DNA from: Maribacter thermophilus
GTDB lineage: Bacteria > Bacteroidota > Bacteroidia > Flavobacteriales > Flavobacteriaceae
Length of the DNA: 64,000 nt
Reading direction: 5' to 3'
NCBI RefSeq assembly: GCF_001020565.1
Contig: NZ_LDAS01000001.1
Span: 658,402 to 722,401 of the forward strand
The notes beneath the pieces were generated by a model. It saw only the letters and a program-made list of their open reading frames with translations. It searched no databases and was not told the DNA's origin. A program made the translations under genes and the position numbers. This document shows, piece by piece, positions 56,931 to 64,000 of this stretch (within the stretch, counting starts at the first letter, position 1; each line of letters opens with the position of its first letter).

Positions 56931-57229
56931 TGCCTATTGATTATACTGAATTTGAAGCGACGCTTAATTTAGAAAGTCCGCCGGTAACTTGGCCAAAAGG
57001 TTTAAAGGCTCTTTGGTTCGATGCTAAAGGGGATTGGGAAGCTTCTCATAATATCGCTCAAGATATGTATAGTCGTCTAGGTAGTTGGATCCATGCATAT
57101 CTACATAGAAAAGAAGGTGATAGGTTTAATGCTGGTTATTGGTATAGACAGGCGAATAAAACCTATCCTGAAATTTCTTTAGATGCCGAACTAAGAGAGT
57201 TGGTGGAATCTGTTTTGGGGATTTCCTGA
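56927..57229 (+). CDS. Small uncharacterised protein after the antiporter
   Basis: A 100-residue cytoplasmic protein, no signal or membrane helix, that I do not recognise as a named family. Fairly acidic at both ends and rich in Trp and aromatic residues: WPKGLKALWFDAKGDWEASHNIAQ, GSWIHAYLHRKEGDRFNAGYWYRQAN. The His/Trp pattern looks conserved and enzyme- or regulator-like. ATGA overlap with the antiporter start-stop shows translational coupling. Function unknown; a link to antiporter control is inference. Confidence 0.85.
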   Translation: MMPIDYTEFEATLNLESPPVTWPKGLKALWFDAKGDWEASHNIAQDMYSRLGSWIHAYLHRKEGDRFNAGYWYRQANKTYPEISLDAELRELVESVLGIS

Positions 57230-57281
57230 AAACGAAACGTCTTTATTAAGGCCTTTGGGTGAAGTGAAGAAGGGGTGGTGG

Positions 57282-57734
57282 TTATAAAAGGTATTTTTTA
57301 AAGCACACACTATTGTCTACACCTATGTAAGGAGGGTAATTTGCTGTTATCTTATAATTGTTTTTAGTATAGAGGGCTATAGCTTCGGGTTGGCGCAGTC
57401 CGGTTTCTAGCACACAGCATTCGTAACCTAGTTCTTTGGTCCATTTTTCCAGTTCGGCGAGTAAAATAGATGCTATTCCGTTTCCTCTCATGCTAGGTAC
57501 CACGTACATGCGTTTTATTTCCATGCTTTGATTGTTGAATGGTTTTATGGCTCCACAGCCAACCGCTTTCTTGTCTTTAAAATAAACAATACAGTGCTTT
57601 AGTTGGTCTATTCCGTTAAATTGGGCGTAAAAAGCATTGTCTTTCCCGTCCCTTTTGGCGAGGTCGGCATCTAATAGGGCAACCAGTCCTTTAAAATGGC
57701 TATTGCTGGTGTTTGTTCGTAGAATACCGTCCAT
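57282..57734 (-). CDS. GNAT family N-acetyltransferase
   Basis: A 150-residue acetyltransferase. IKRMYVVPSMRGNGIASILLAELE is the acetyl-CoA loop and helix; GCGAIKPF and GLRQPEAIALYTKNNY follow the family order. Substrate unknown. It lies four bases after the 5'-nucleotidase N-domain gene on the same strand, so it is probably the last gene of that unit. Confidence 0.92.
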   Translation of the reverse strand: MDGILRTNTSNSHFKGLVALLDADLAKRDGKDNAFYAQFNGIDQLKHCIVYFKDKKAVGCGAIKPFNNQSMEIKRMYVVPSMRGNGIASILLAELEKWTKELGYECCVLETGLRQPEAIALYTKNNYKITANYPPYIGVDNSVCFKKYLL

Positions 57735-57738
57735 AGTG

Positions 57739-58647
57739 TTATACTTTTATAGATGCGCCCTCTACTTTGTTGTCTTTAGAACCAAAATAGAAATCTACCC
57801 GACCTAAGTTAATGCCAAAACAGCCCACTTGGTTTACTAATATATCATCATCTACGGCATTTTTGATCACTACGGGCTTATCTAAAAAAGTGTGGGTATG
57901 TCCGCCAATAATAAGGTTTGTATATTTTGTGCGTTTCGCCAATTCTATATCTTGTGGGCGGTTTTTGTCCTTGTATTCATAACCTATGTGGGACAGGCAA
58001 ATAACAAGGTCGCAGTTTTCGTTTTCCTTTAATTGACGCTCTGTATCTACTGCTATTTCGTACGGGTCTAAGAATACGGTTTCTTTATATAATTTTTTTG
58101 TGACCAATCCTGCTAGTTCTATTCCAAGTCCGTAAACACCAATTTTAATGCCGTCCTTTATGAATGTCCTGTACGGTTGGGTGTGGCCGTCAAGTACCGT
58201 ATTCGAGAAATCGTAATTTGCGGAAATAAAATCGAATCCGGCATGGGGCAGTTGTGCCAAAAGACCCTCTATGCCGTTGTCAAAATCATGGTTTCCAATA
58301 GTGGCCGCATCGTACTTGAGCATACTCATAAGTTTAAATTCCAATTCACCACCGTAAAAATTAAAATAAGGGGTTCCTTGAAAAATATCGCCGGCATCCA
58401 GTAAAAGGGTGTTGGGGTTTTCCCTCCGTATACTGTTTATTAATCCCGCGCGGCGTGCTACACCGCCCAAACCCGGAAAATCGGCATGATCGTTGGGAAA
58501 TGGGTCTATATGGCTGTGAACATCGTTTGTGTGCAGAATGGTTATATGTTTCTTTTTTTCGGTTCCGCAAGAATTTAAGGTAAGGGAGCTAGCTCCAATA
58601 AAGGCACTGGTAGCTATAGTGTTTTTTATAAAGGTTCTTCTTTTCAT
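57739..58647 (-). CDS. 5'-nucleotidase catalytic half: metallophosphatase lipoprotein
   Basis: A 302-residue exported enzyme like the N-terminal domain of UshA. The N-terminus has a Tat-like twin Arg (KRRTFIKN) and a lipobox (LTLNSC). Metal motifs are intact: HTNDVHSH, DAGDIFQG, GNHDFDNG, SHIGYE and GGHTHTF. The C-terminal substrate-specificity domain of UshA is missing here and is encoded by the gene immediately upstream (58650-59435), so the enzyme is split in two. Confidence 0.93.
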   Translation of the reverse strand: MKRRTFIKNTIATSAFIGASSLTLNSCGTEKKKHITILHTNDVHSHIDPFPNDHADFPGLGGVARRAGLINSIRRENPNTLLLDAGDIFQGTPYFNFYGGELEFKLMSMLKYDAATIGNHDFDNGIEGLLAQLPHAGFDFISANYDFSNTVLDGHTQPYRTFIKDGIKIGVYGLGIELAGLVTKKLYKETVFLDPYEIAVDTERQLKENENCDLVICLSHIGYEYKDKNRPQDIELAKRTKYTNLIIGGHTHTFLDKPVVIKNAVDDDILVNQVGCFGINLGRVDFYFGSKDNKVEGASIKV

Positions 58648-58649
58648 AC

Positions 58650-59435
58650 TTAGTCTAATTTGAAGTATCTATCATCCACTTTAGCGGTAATGGTGTCTAC
58701 TTTTGTAAAATAATCGATCATGGCATTTCTTATTTTGTAATCGATTTCGGTGATTTCTTGAGCGTCTTTAAAAAAGCCCATATTGTCGCCACCGGAAATT
58801 AGGTAATTGGAAGTAGCTACATAGTAGGTTCTGTTCTTGTCAAATGGCTTGCCTTGAATTTTTAAGGTATTCAGGGTATTGTCGGCATTTAGTATTATTT
58901 GTATGCCCGCCACTGGATGTGGTCTTTTAGATTTAATAAGGTATGATACCATATCCAATATCGAGGCGCCCGTTAGTGCAGCTACGGCAATGGTGTTTTC
59001 GAAAGGCATTACCTCGTAGGCCGTACGTGCGCTCACATTTCCTTCAGAAATAATAGATCGTATACCCCCGTGGTTGAGTAAAACAAAATCTATGTCATTT
59101 CCAGTACGCATTTTAAATATAGGAGAGGCTTGCTGCAAAACTATATCTGCCATAAGGTTGCCTGCCGAAGTGTTGTATTCACCATCTGTTTTGCTAATCT
59201 TTTGGGGCGAGTAGGCTAAAGCGCTATCCAATACGGAGTCTACATGGTCGCGATAGGGCTTAATAAAATCCGTTAATTCTTTGACCGACTGGTAGGTACT
59301 GTCAACGGTAATCTGTTTTGCGGATATATCTGTAAGGGTTTGTGCGGATTGTTTGCAAGATGCAATCGAAAAAATTGTTATAATTATAACAAAATGTTTT
59401 ATTTTTAAACAACTAAAGTGTTTTAACTTCGCCAT
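58650..59435 (-). CDS. 5'-nucleotidase C-terminal domain lipoprotein
   Basis: A 261-residue exported protein: lipobox IASC near residue 27, then the UshA C-terminal domain that holds the nucleotide base: NHGGIRS, EVMPFENTI and SNYLISGGDNMGFF. No metal motifs, so it needs the catalytic partner gene two bases downstream. Both are lipoproteins, which would hold the two halves together at the same membrane. Its promoter lies in the 22-nt palindrome at 59454-59475. Confidence 0.92.
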   Translation of the reverse strand: MAKLKHFSCLKIKHFVIIITIFSIASCKQSAQTLTDISAKQITVDSTYQSVKELTDFIKPYRDHVDSVLDSALAYSPQKISKTDGEYNTSAGNLMADIVLQQASPIFKMRTGNDIDFVLLNHGGIRSIISEGNVSARTAYEVMPFENTIAVAALTGASILDMVSYLIKSKRPHPVAGIQIILNADNTLNTLKIQGKPFDKNRTYYVATSNYLISGGDNMGFFKDAQEITEIDYKIRNAMIDYFTKVDTITAKVDDRYFKLD

Positions 59436-59453
59436 AGAGTTGAACGGATATTA

Positions 59454-59475
59454 TTTACATTTGTACAAATGTAAA
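59454..59475. promoter_or_regulatory. Perfect palindrome holding divergent -7 promoter elements
   Basis: TTTACATTTGT directly followed by its reverse complement ACAAATGTAAA. On both strands it gives TACATTTG (plus 59456-59463, minus at plus 59466-59473), an exact TAnnTTTG. Predicted leaders are about 27 bases to the nucleotidase and 14 to DUF6913. Confidence 0.65.
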
Positions 59476-59480
59476 AATAC

Positions 59481-60014
59481 ATGTTTTTAAAAGGAATTAA
59501 GGACAAGTTTAAACAGAAATCTGGTCGCAAATACATAAAGCAGGCCCTTGAAAAGCCTAGTTATGTTAGTACCAGGGAAAAAGGAATAAGTTCTTTAGGT
59601 TGTATTGTTGATTTGGACAAATTTGAGAAATCGGACTTGTTCTTTCAGTTCTTGGAAGATTTTTCTCTACGCCCCAATGCTGTTAAGATAATTGGGTATA
59701 AGAGTTATTATGACAAGAACTCTCCGTATTCTACACCTGTTTTCTCCGATAAGGATCTAGGGTGGAACGGTGAAATAGAAAATAGCTATGCGCTGGAATT
59801 CTTAAGCCGAGAATATGATTTGTTGGTCAATTATTACAATGAGAACAACTTGCTTTTAAATTTAATGTCCGTTAAGACGAAGGCTAGGATCAAAGTTGGT
59901 TTTAGTGAGGTAGGGCCAGATTTTAATGATTTAATGTTGGATACACCGATAGAGGACTTTAAAATATTTAAGGCGGAATTAAAAAAGTATTTAGGTGTTT
60001 TTAAAGAAATATAG
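59481..60014 (+). CDS. DUF6913 family protein
   Basis: A 177-residue cytoplasmic protein of the Flavobacteriia family DUF6913, function unknown. No signal or membrane segment. Basic N-terminus (KGIKDKFKQKSGRKYIK), then a mixed alpha-beta core with DKFEKSDLFFQFLEDFS and NNLLLNLMSVKTKARIKVGFSE (parts). It starts just after the palindromic promoter and lies three bases before dapA, so it shares the dapA message. Confidence 0.8.
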   Translation: MFLKGIKDKFKQKSGRKYIKQALEKPSYVSTREKGISSLGCIVDLDKFEKSDLFFQFLEDFSLRPNAVKIIGYKSYYDKNSPYSTPVFSDKDLGWNGEIENSYALEFLSREYDLLVNYYNENNLLLNLMSVKTKARIKVGFSEVGPDFNDLMLDTPIEDFKIFKAELKKYLGVFKEI

Positions 60015-60017
60015 ATT

Positions 60018-60908
60018 ATGGAACAGTTGAGGGGTACGGGAGTTGCGTTAATCACTCCTTTTAAGGCCGACGGTAGTGTAGATGTGAATGCTCTTGTAGA
60101 CATTGTTACTTATAATAAGGAGGGTGGTGTTGATTATCTTGTGGCATTGGGTACAACTGCCGAATCGGTGACTTTGACCAGCGAAGAAAAGCAATTGGTT
60201 CTTGATACCGTGGTGAGGGCCAATGCAGGGGCTCTGCCGTTGGTAGTTGGTGTCGGAGGCAATAATACGGTAGGCGTGGTAGAAGATTTAAAAACACTGG
60301 ACTTATCTGCGTTTGACGCAATACTTTCGGTTTCACCCTATTATAACAGACCCACTCAAGAAGGAATATACCAGCATTTCAAGGCAATTTCAATAGCTTC
60401 TCCAAAACCTATAATATTGTATAATGTTCCGGGGAGAACGGGTAGTAATATGTTGCCCGAGACCACGGTAAGGCTTGCAAATGATTTTGATAACATTATA
60501 GCTATTAAGGAAGCCTGTGGAAATATTGTGCAAGTAATGGAGCTCATACAGAACAGGCCAGAAGGTTTTCTTGTGATCTCAGGTGACGATATTACCGCAC
60601 TACCTACAATTCTGGCAGGTGCAGATGGAGTAATTTCTGTTATAGGGCAAGGGTTGCCTTTTGAATTTAGTCAGATGGTGAAGCTTGGCCTAGAAGGTAG
60701 AACTAAAGAAGCGTATCATTACCACTATATGTTGCAAGAGGGGATGAACCTTATTTTTAAAGAAGGAAACCCTGCGGGAATAAAGGCTATATTCGAAATT
60801 TTAGGCCTGTCAAAAGCAAAGGTAAGATTGCCGTTGATAGAGGCTAGTTCAGGTTTAAAAAATCAAATAGCTGAATTTATTACATCGCTCTCCAAAATAC
60901 CTGCATAA
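60018..60908 (+). CDS. dapA: 4-hydroxy-tetrahydrodipicolinate synthase
   Basis: A 296-residue aldolase-type enzyme, the first step of the lysine and diaminopimelate branch, joining pyruvate and aspartate semialdehyde. Schiff-base Lys164 (AIKEACGN), Tyr135 (LYNVPGRTG), Thr46-Thr47 (GTTAES) and Tyr108 of [11 protein letters not shown] are all in place. Length is typical. DUF6913 lies directly upstream. Confidence 0.97.
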   Translation: MEQLRGTGVALITPFKADGSVDVNALVDIVTYNKEGGVDYLVALGTTAESVTLTSEEKQLVLDTVVRANAGALPLVVGVGGNNTVGVVEDLKTLDLSAFDAILSVSPYYNRPTQEGIYQHFKAISIASPKPIILYNVPGRTGSNMLPETTVRLANDFDNIIAIKEACGNIVQVMELIQNRPEGFLVISGDDITALPTILAGADGVISVIGQGLPFEFSQMVKLGLEGRTKEAYHYHYMLQEGMNLIFKEGNPAGIKAIFEILGLSKAKVRLPLIEASSGLKNQIAEFITSLSKIPA

Positions 60909-61008
60909 ATAAAATTGCGTTAAATCTTACCTAAAACATCGGTTTTGTAGTTGGTTGATGCTATTTTTGATGGATTAAAAATGTTTTTTTAAATCCATTG
61001 ATAATCAC

Positions 61009-61016
61009 TAATTTTG
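61009..61016 (+). promoter_or_regulatory. -7 promoter element of bamD
   Basis: TAATTTTG matches TAnnTTTG, only five bases before the first ATG (61021). A near-palindrome (ATGGATT...AATCCAT, about 60971-61000) lies just upstream. Confidence 0.55.
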
Positions 61017-61020
61017 CAAA

Positions 61021-61854
61021 ATGTTTTTTAAAATGAGAAGAATTTTTGTTTTAGGCCTATTGGTAGTCGCTTTTCAATCTTGTAGCGAGTACCAGCAAGT
61101 ACTTAAAAAAGATGATATTAAAGCTAAGTATGAAATGGCTCAAAAATTCTATGAAGAAGGCGACTACAAAAGGGCCAATAGGCTGTTTGAACAAATAGCT
61201 CCCAAATATATAGGTAAGCCACAGGGTGAAAGGGTGATGTTCTTTTTGGCCAATTCATATTTTGAACGTGGGGACTATAACATGGCAGGCTATCAGTTTG
61301 AGCGTTTCATCAAGTCATACCCCAAGAGCGATAAACTTATACAAGCTTCCTTTTTAGGTGCTAAGAGTTATTATATGTTGTCGCCAAAGTATTCTTTGGA
61401 TCAGACAGATACGGACAAGGCTTTGTTGAAATTGCAGAACTTCATAAATGCCTATCCGGATTCGGAGTATTACAAAGAAGCCAATACCATGGCGCATGAG
61501 CTTACTACAAAAAAAGAAAAAAAGGCGTTTGAAATCGCCAAGCAATACAATAAGTTAGGCGAGTTTAATTACGAAGTATTAAAATCGGCTGTGGAAGCCA
61601 GTGATAATTTTATTTCCGATTTTCCAGGTTCCGTATATAGGGAGGAAGCTTATTTTGTTAAGTTGGATGCCTTGACCCATTTGGCGTTAAACAGTTACGA
61701 GCAATTACAGGAAGAAAGGTTGAATAAGGCAAAAGACGCATACGAAGCTTTAAAAAAGAACTATCCGGAGACTAAGTTTGATAAAGAATCCGCCGATTTA
61801 TTGGAGCGTATAGAAAAGGAATTGGAAAAATTCAAAAATAGAGAATCAAAATAA
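61021..61854 (+). CDS. bamD: Outer-membrane assembly lipoprotein
   Basis: A 277-residue lipoprotein (VAFQSC, lipidated Cys near residue 21) of the BAM complex, which folds beta-barrel proteins into the outer membrane. Several TPR repeats fill the body: KYEMAQKFYEEGDYKRANRLFEQI, FLANSYFERGDYNMAGYQFERFI and so on, ending in a Glu/Lys-rich helix. If the nearby promoter is right the first ATG would be leaderless; the ATG at 61033 (MRRIFVL) is an alternative start. Start of a run with rpoZ, coaBC and DUF4835. Confidence 0.94.
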   Translation: MFFKMRRIFVLGLLVVAFQSCSEYQQVLKKDDIKAKYEMAQKFYEEGDYKRANRLFEQIAPKYIGKPQGERVMFFLANSYFERGDYNMAGYQFERFIKSYPKSDKLIQASFLGAKSYYMLSPKYSLDQTDTDKALLKLQNFINAYPDSEYYKEANTMAHELTTKKEKKAFEIAKQYNKLGEFNYEVLKSAVEASDNFISDFPGSVYREEAYFVKLDALTHLALNSYEQLQEERLNKAKDAYEALKKNYPETKFDKESADLLERIEKELEKFKNRESK

Positions 61855-61866
61855 ACAGTTTCAAAT

Positions 61867-62199
61867 ATGAACATGAACGATTTAAAAAACTCAAAGGCAC
61901 CTGTTTCTACGGTTACCATCAACCGAAACGAATTTGACAAGCCAACAGGTAATATCTATGAGGCAATATCTATTACTGCCAAACGTGCCGTTCAGATCAA
62001 TTCTGAGATCAAAAAGGAGCTTTTGGAGAAATTGGAGGAATTTGCTACTTATAGTGACAGTTTGGAAGAGGTTTTTGAAAACAAGGAGCAAATAGAGGTT
62101 TCAAAATTTTATGAGAAACTACCAAAACCACACGCCTTGGCCGTTGAAGAGTGGTTAATGGATAAAATATATCACAGAAATACCGAGAAAGACGCATAA
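61867..62199 (+). CDS. rpoZ: RNA polymerase omega-like subunit
   Basis: A 110-residue protein of the Bacteroidota RpoZ (omega/Rpb6) type. EAISITAKRAVQINSEIKKELLEKLEEF (parts) holds the AIxxxAKRAxQI motif of omega; NIYEAISI precedes it. The C-terminal 35 residues are acidic and specific to the group. It sits between bamD (12 bases) and coaBC (five bases), the usual Bacteroidota order. Confidence 0.93.
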   Translation: MNMNDLKNSKAPVSTVTINRNEFDKPTGNIYEAISITAKRAVQINSEIKKELLEKLEEFATYSDSLEEVFENKEQIEVSKFYEKLPKPHALAVEEWLMDKIYHRNTEKDA

Positions 62200-62204
62200 G
62201 TAGT

Positions 62205-63410
62205 ATGTTGAGTGGCAAAAACATCCTTTTAGGCATTACCGGAGGGATCGCCGCTTATAAGACAACTTTTCTTGTACGGTTACTGATCAAAGCTGGCGCT
62301 ACTGTTAAGATTGTTCTTACAGATAGCGCCAGTTCTTTTGTTTCTCCACTTACTCTGGCCACATTATCAAAAAATCCGGTAGTTTCAGATTTTGTAAAGA
62401 ATGAGGATCATATAACCGATTGGAACAATCATGTAAAGTTGGGGCTGTGGGCCGATCTAATGATTATAGCACCTGCTACGGCCAATACCTTATCTAAAAT
62501 GGCATCGGGTAATTGCGACAATTTATTGTTGGCATGCTACCTTTCCGCCAAATGTCCGGTTTTCTTTGCGCCTGCCATGGACTTGGATATGTATCGGCAC
62601 CCAACTACAAAGGCTTCTTTTAAAAAGCTAGAATCTTATGGTAATGTAATGATTCCGGCAACTTCTGGAGAATTAGCCAGTGGTTTGCATGGGGAGGGGC
62701 GTATGGCAGAACCGGAAGCAATACTATCTTTTATTAATGCATTTTTGCTGAAAGGGCTTCCCTTAAGAAACAAGAAGGTATTGATTACGGCCGGGCCTAC
62801 GTATGAAGCAATAGATCCTGTTCGTTTTATAGGTAATCACTCCTCTGGTTTAATGGGGTTTGAGCTTGCCAATGCAGCAGCCAAATTAGGAGCACAGGTG
62901 ATTTTGGTGTCAGGGCCTACCCATTGTACTATAAATAACGATTTGGTAACCTTGGTGCGTGTGGTTTCCGCAGATGAAATGTACGATAGTGCCCATCAGC
63001 ATTATTCTGATGCGGATATCGTTATTTGTGCCGCTGCGGTGGCCGATTACAAACCAAAAGAGCAAGCCGAGCAAAAAATAAAGAAATCCGATGCCGAATT
63101 AAATATAGCTTTGGTCAAGAATAAGGATATATTGTTTTCATTAGGGCAAATAAAGAAAGATCAATACTTGGTAGGTTTCGCTTTGGAAACCGAAAATGAG
63201 CTAGAAAACGCAAAAGCAAAATTGGAGCGTAAAAATCTAGATGCCATTGTTTTAAATTCTCTAAATGACAAAGGGGCCGGTTTTGGGGGTAAAACCAATA
63301 AAATTAGCTTTATAGATACCAATTTGACAATACAAACGTTTGATTTAAAAACCAAGGCAGACGTTGCCAAGGATATTCTTAATGAAATCATTAAAAGACG
63401 CTATGCGTAA
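62205..63410 (+). CDS. coaBC: Bifunctional phosphopantothenoylcysteine decarboxylase/synthetase
   Basis: A 401-residue flavoenzyme that makes 4'-phosphopantetheine for coenzyme A: CoaB joins cysteine to phosphopantothenate and CoaC decarboxylates it. CoaC domain (1-190): GGIAAYKT, the catalytic His in DWNNHVKLG and MASGNCDNLLLACYLS. CoaB domain (190-401): ITAGPTYEAIDPVRFIGN and AAAVADYKP with the nucleotide-binding Lys (KIKK). It overlaps the next gene by eight bases. Confidence 0.96.
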   Translation: MLSGKNILLGITGGIAAYKTTFLVRLLIKAGATVKIVLTDSASSFVSPLTLATLSKNPVVSDFVKNEDHITDWNNHVKLGLWADLMIIAPATANTLSKMASGNCDNLLLACYLSAKCPVFFAPAMDLDMYRHPTTKASFKKLESYGNVMIPATSGELASGLHGEGRMAEPEAILSFINAFLLKGLPLRNKKVLITAGPTYEAIDPVRFIGNHSSGLMGFELANAAAKLGAQVILVSGPTHCTINNDLVTLVRVVSADEMYDSAHQHYSDADIVICAAAVADYKPKEQAEQKIKKSDAELNIALVKNKDILFSLGQIKKDQYLVGFALETENELENAKAKLERKNLDAIVLNSLNDKGAGFGGKTNKISFIDTNLTIQTFDLKTKADVAKDILNEIIKRRYA

Positions 63411-64000
63411 GTTATTATTTGTTTGTCTCCTAATTAGTGTATTTGTACAGGGCCGTGCCCAAGAATTAAATTGTACGATCACTATAAACTCTGAACAGGT
63501 ATCTCAGACAAATCAACAGGTTTTTAAGACCTTGGAGCGTTCTTTGAATGATTTTGTCAACAAAAGTAAATGGACAAATCGTGTATATAAGGAGAACGAG
63601 CGTGTAAATGCCCAAATGTTTATTACAATTACCGAATACGAATCGGATAGGTTCAAGGGAAACATTCAAATTCAATCTTCAAGACCTGTATACAATACTT
63701 CTTATGAAAGTTCTGTCTTTAATTACAAAGATAACCAGTTCGATTTTCAGTATATAGAATTTCAGCCATTGGTCTACAATGAAAATGTATTTGAATCTAA
63801 TTTGGTAGGTGTTATTTCTTATTATGTATACATTATATTAGGTTTGGATGCGGACACTTTTTCTTTGGAAGGGGGTACCGATTTTTATAGAAAGGCCCAG
63901 AATATAGTAACACAGGCGCAAGGAAGCAATTATACCGGGTGGAGCCAATCTTCTGACCGAAGCCGTTTTGAGCTGGTAGACAACTTGTTGTCCAATACTT
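63403..64000 (+). CDS. DUF4835 family exported protein (cut by window edge)
   Basis: The first 199 codons are visible; the 3' end lies beyond the right edge. A signal peptide (MRKLLFVCLLISVFVQGRAQE, cut near residue 20) leads to LNCTITINSEQVSQTNQQVFKTLERSL, the start of DUF4835, common in Bacteroidota directly after coaBC. Later: WTNRVYKENERVNAQMFITI and YYVYIILGLDADTFSLEGG. Periplasmic, function unknown. It starts inside the last eight bases of coaBC, so it is translated from that message. Confidence 0.9.
   Translation, partial: MRKLLFVCLLISVFVQGRAQELNCTITINSEQVSQTNQQVFKTLERSLNDFVNKSKWTNRVYKENERVNAQMFITITEYESDRFKGNIQIQSSRPVYNTSYESSVFNYKDNQFDFQYIEFQPLVYNENVFESNLVGVISYYVYIILGLDADTFSLEGGTDFYRKAQNIVTQAQGSNYTGWSQSSDRSRFELVDNLLSNT

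Overview
The window is an ordinary stretch of chromosome from a member of the Bacteroidota, almost certainly family Flavobacteriaceae and probably a marine genus near Zobellia or Maribacter. The genus is a guess. The family placement rests on several signs: families largely confined to this phylum (DUF4252, DUF4249, DUF4294, DUF4835, DUF6095, DUF6495, DUF6913), a TonB receptor with a CarboxypepD_reg domain beside a DUF4249 lipoprotein, promoters of the TAnnTTTG type, few Shine-Dalgarno sequences, an AT-rich composition and a monomeric NADP isocitrate dehydrogenase. I support 71 protein-coding genes, two of them cut by the window edges. I see no tRNA, rRNA, CRISPR array, insertion sequence, prophage or recognisable defence island.

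Layout. 1-1520: three DUF4252 genes in tandem, the first cut by the left edge. 1.7-7.0 kb: a MscS channel, purB with a helical-repeat neighbour, a haem-binding protein, a sirtuin, a SpoU/TrmH methyltransferase and an SRPBCC protein. 7.1-13.7 kb, minus strand: a metallophosphoesterase, an alpha-amylase lipoprotein, a CarboxypepD_reg protein, a DEAD-box helicase with a long leader, a DUF4337 membrane protein and rdgB. 13.8-18.5 kb, plus strand: an ICMT-like protein, a SatD/DUF3307/hydrolase cluster and a serB-serA fusion. 18.5-27.8 kb: rlmH, then nadC-yihY-DUF2147-priA, a LytTR regulator, rpsF-rpsR-rplI, DUF6495 and hisS. 27.8-41.9 kb, mostly minus: NUDIX, M42 peptidase, DUF6095-DUF4249-TonB receptor, icd, rplS, trmD, a coiled-coil membrane protein, a long-form GAPDH and a Do protease. 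DUF4294 runs on the plus strand in this part. 42-45.2 kb, plus: dapF-GNAT-mltG and a lysozyme-like protein. 45.2-51.7 kb, mostly minus: dnaA-LMW-PTP-tetrapyrrole methylase, then ribD-HAD-EamA-YigZ, with a thioesterase on the plus strand. 51.8-57.2 kb, plus: GNAT-prmC-LOG-ligA-antiporter-small protein. 57.3-59.4 kb, minus: GNAT and a split 5'-nucleotidase. 59.5-64 kb, plus: DUF6913-dapA, then bamD-rpoZ-coaBC-DUF4835, cut by the right edge.

How the genes fit together. Most are housekeeping: genome maintenance (dnaA, priA, ligA), translation (rpsF, rpsR, rplI, rplS, hisS, trmD, rlmH, prmC), cofactors and building blocks (nadC, coaBC, ribD, dapA, dapF, serine, purine) and the envelope (mltG, bamD, DegP, TonB).

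Most worth a second look: (1) a SatD-type protein whose N-terminal half carries class III cyclase-like motifs, joined to a C-terminal HTH, with long direct repeats at its own promoter and a polytopic DUF3307 partner; (2) a one-chain phosphoserine phosphatase and phosphoglycerate dehydrogenase; (3) a perfect 22-nt palindrome that forms TAnnTTTG promoter elements on both strands between a split 5'-nucleotidase and DUF6913; (4) a GAPDH with an N-terminal extension of about 130 residues; (5) a 647-bp gene-free gap bounded by hairpins. None of these proves a new system. The SatD/DUF3307 pair is the best candidate.
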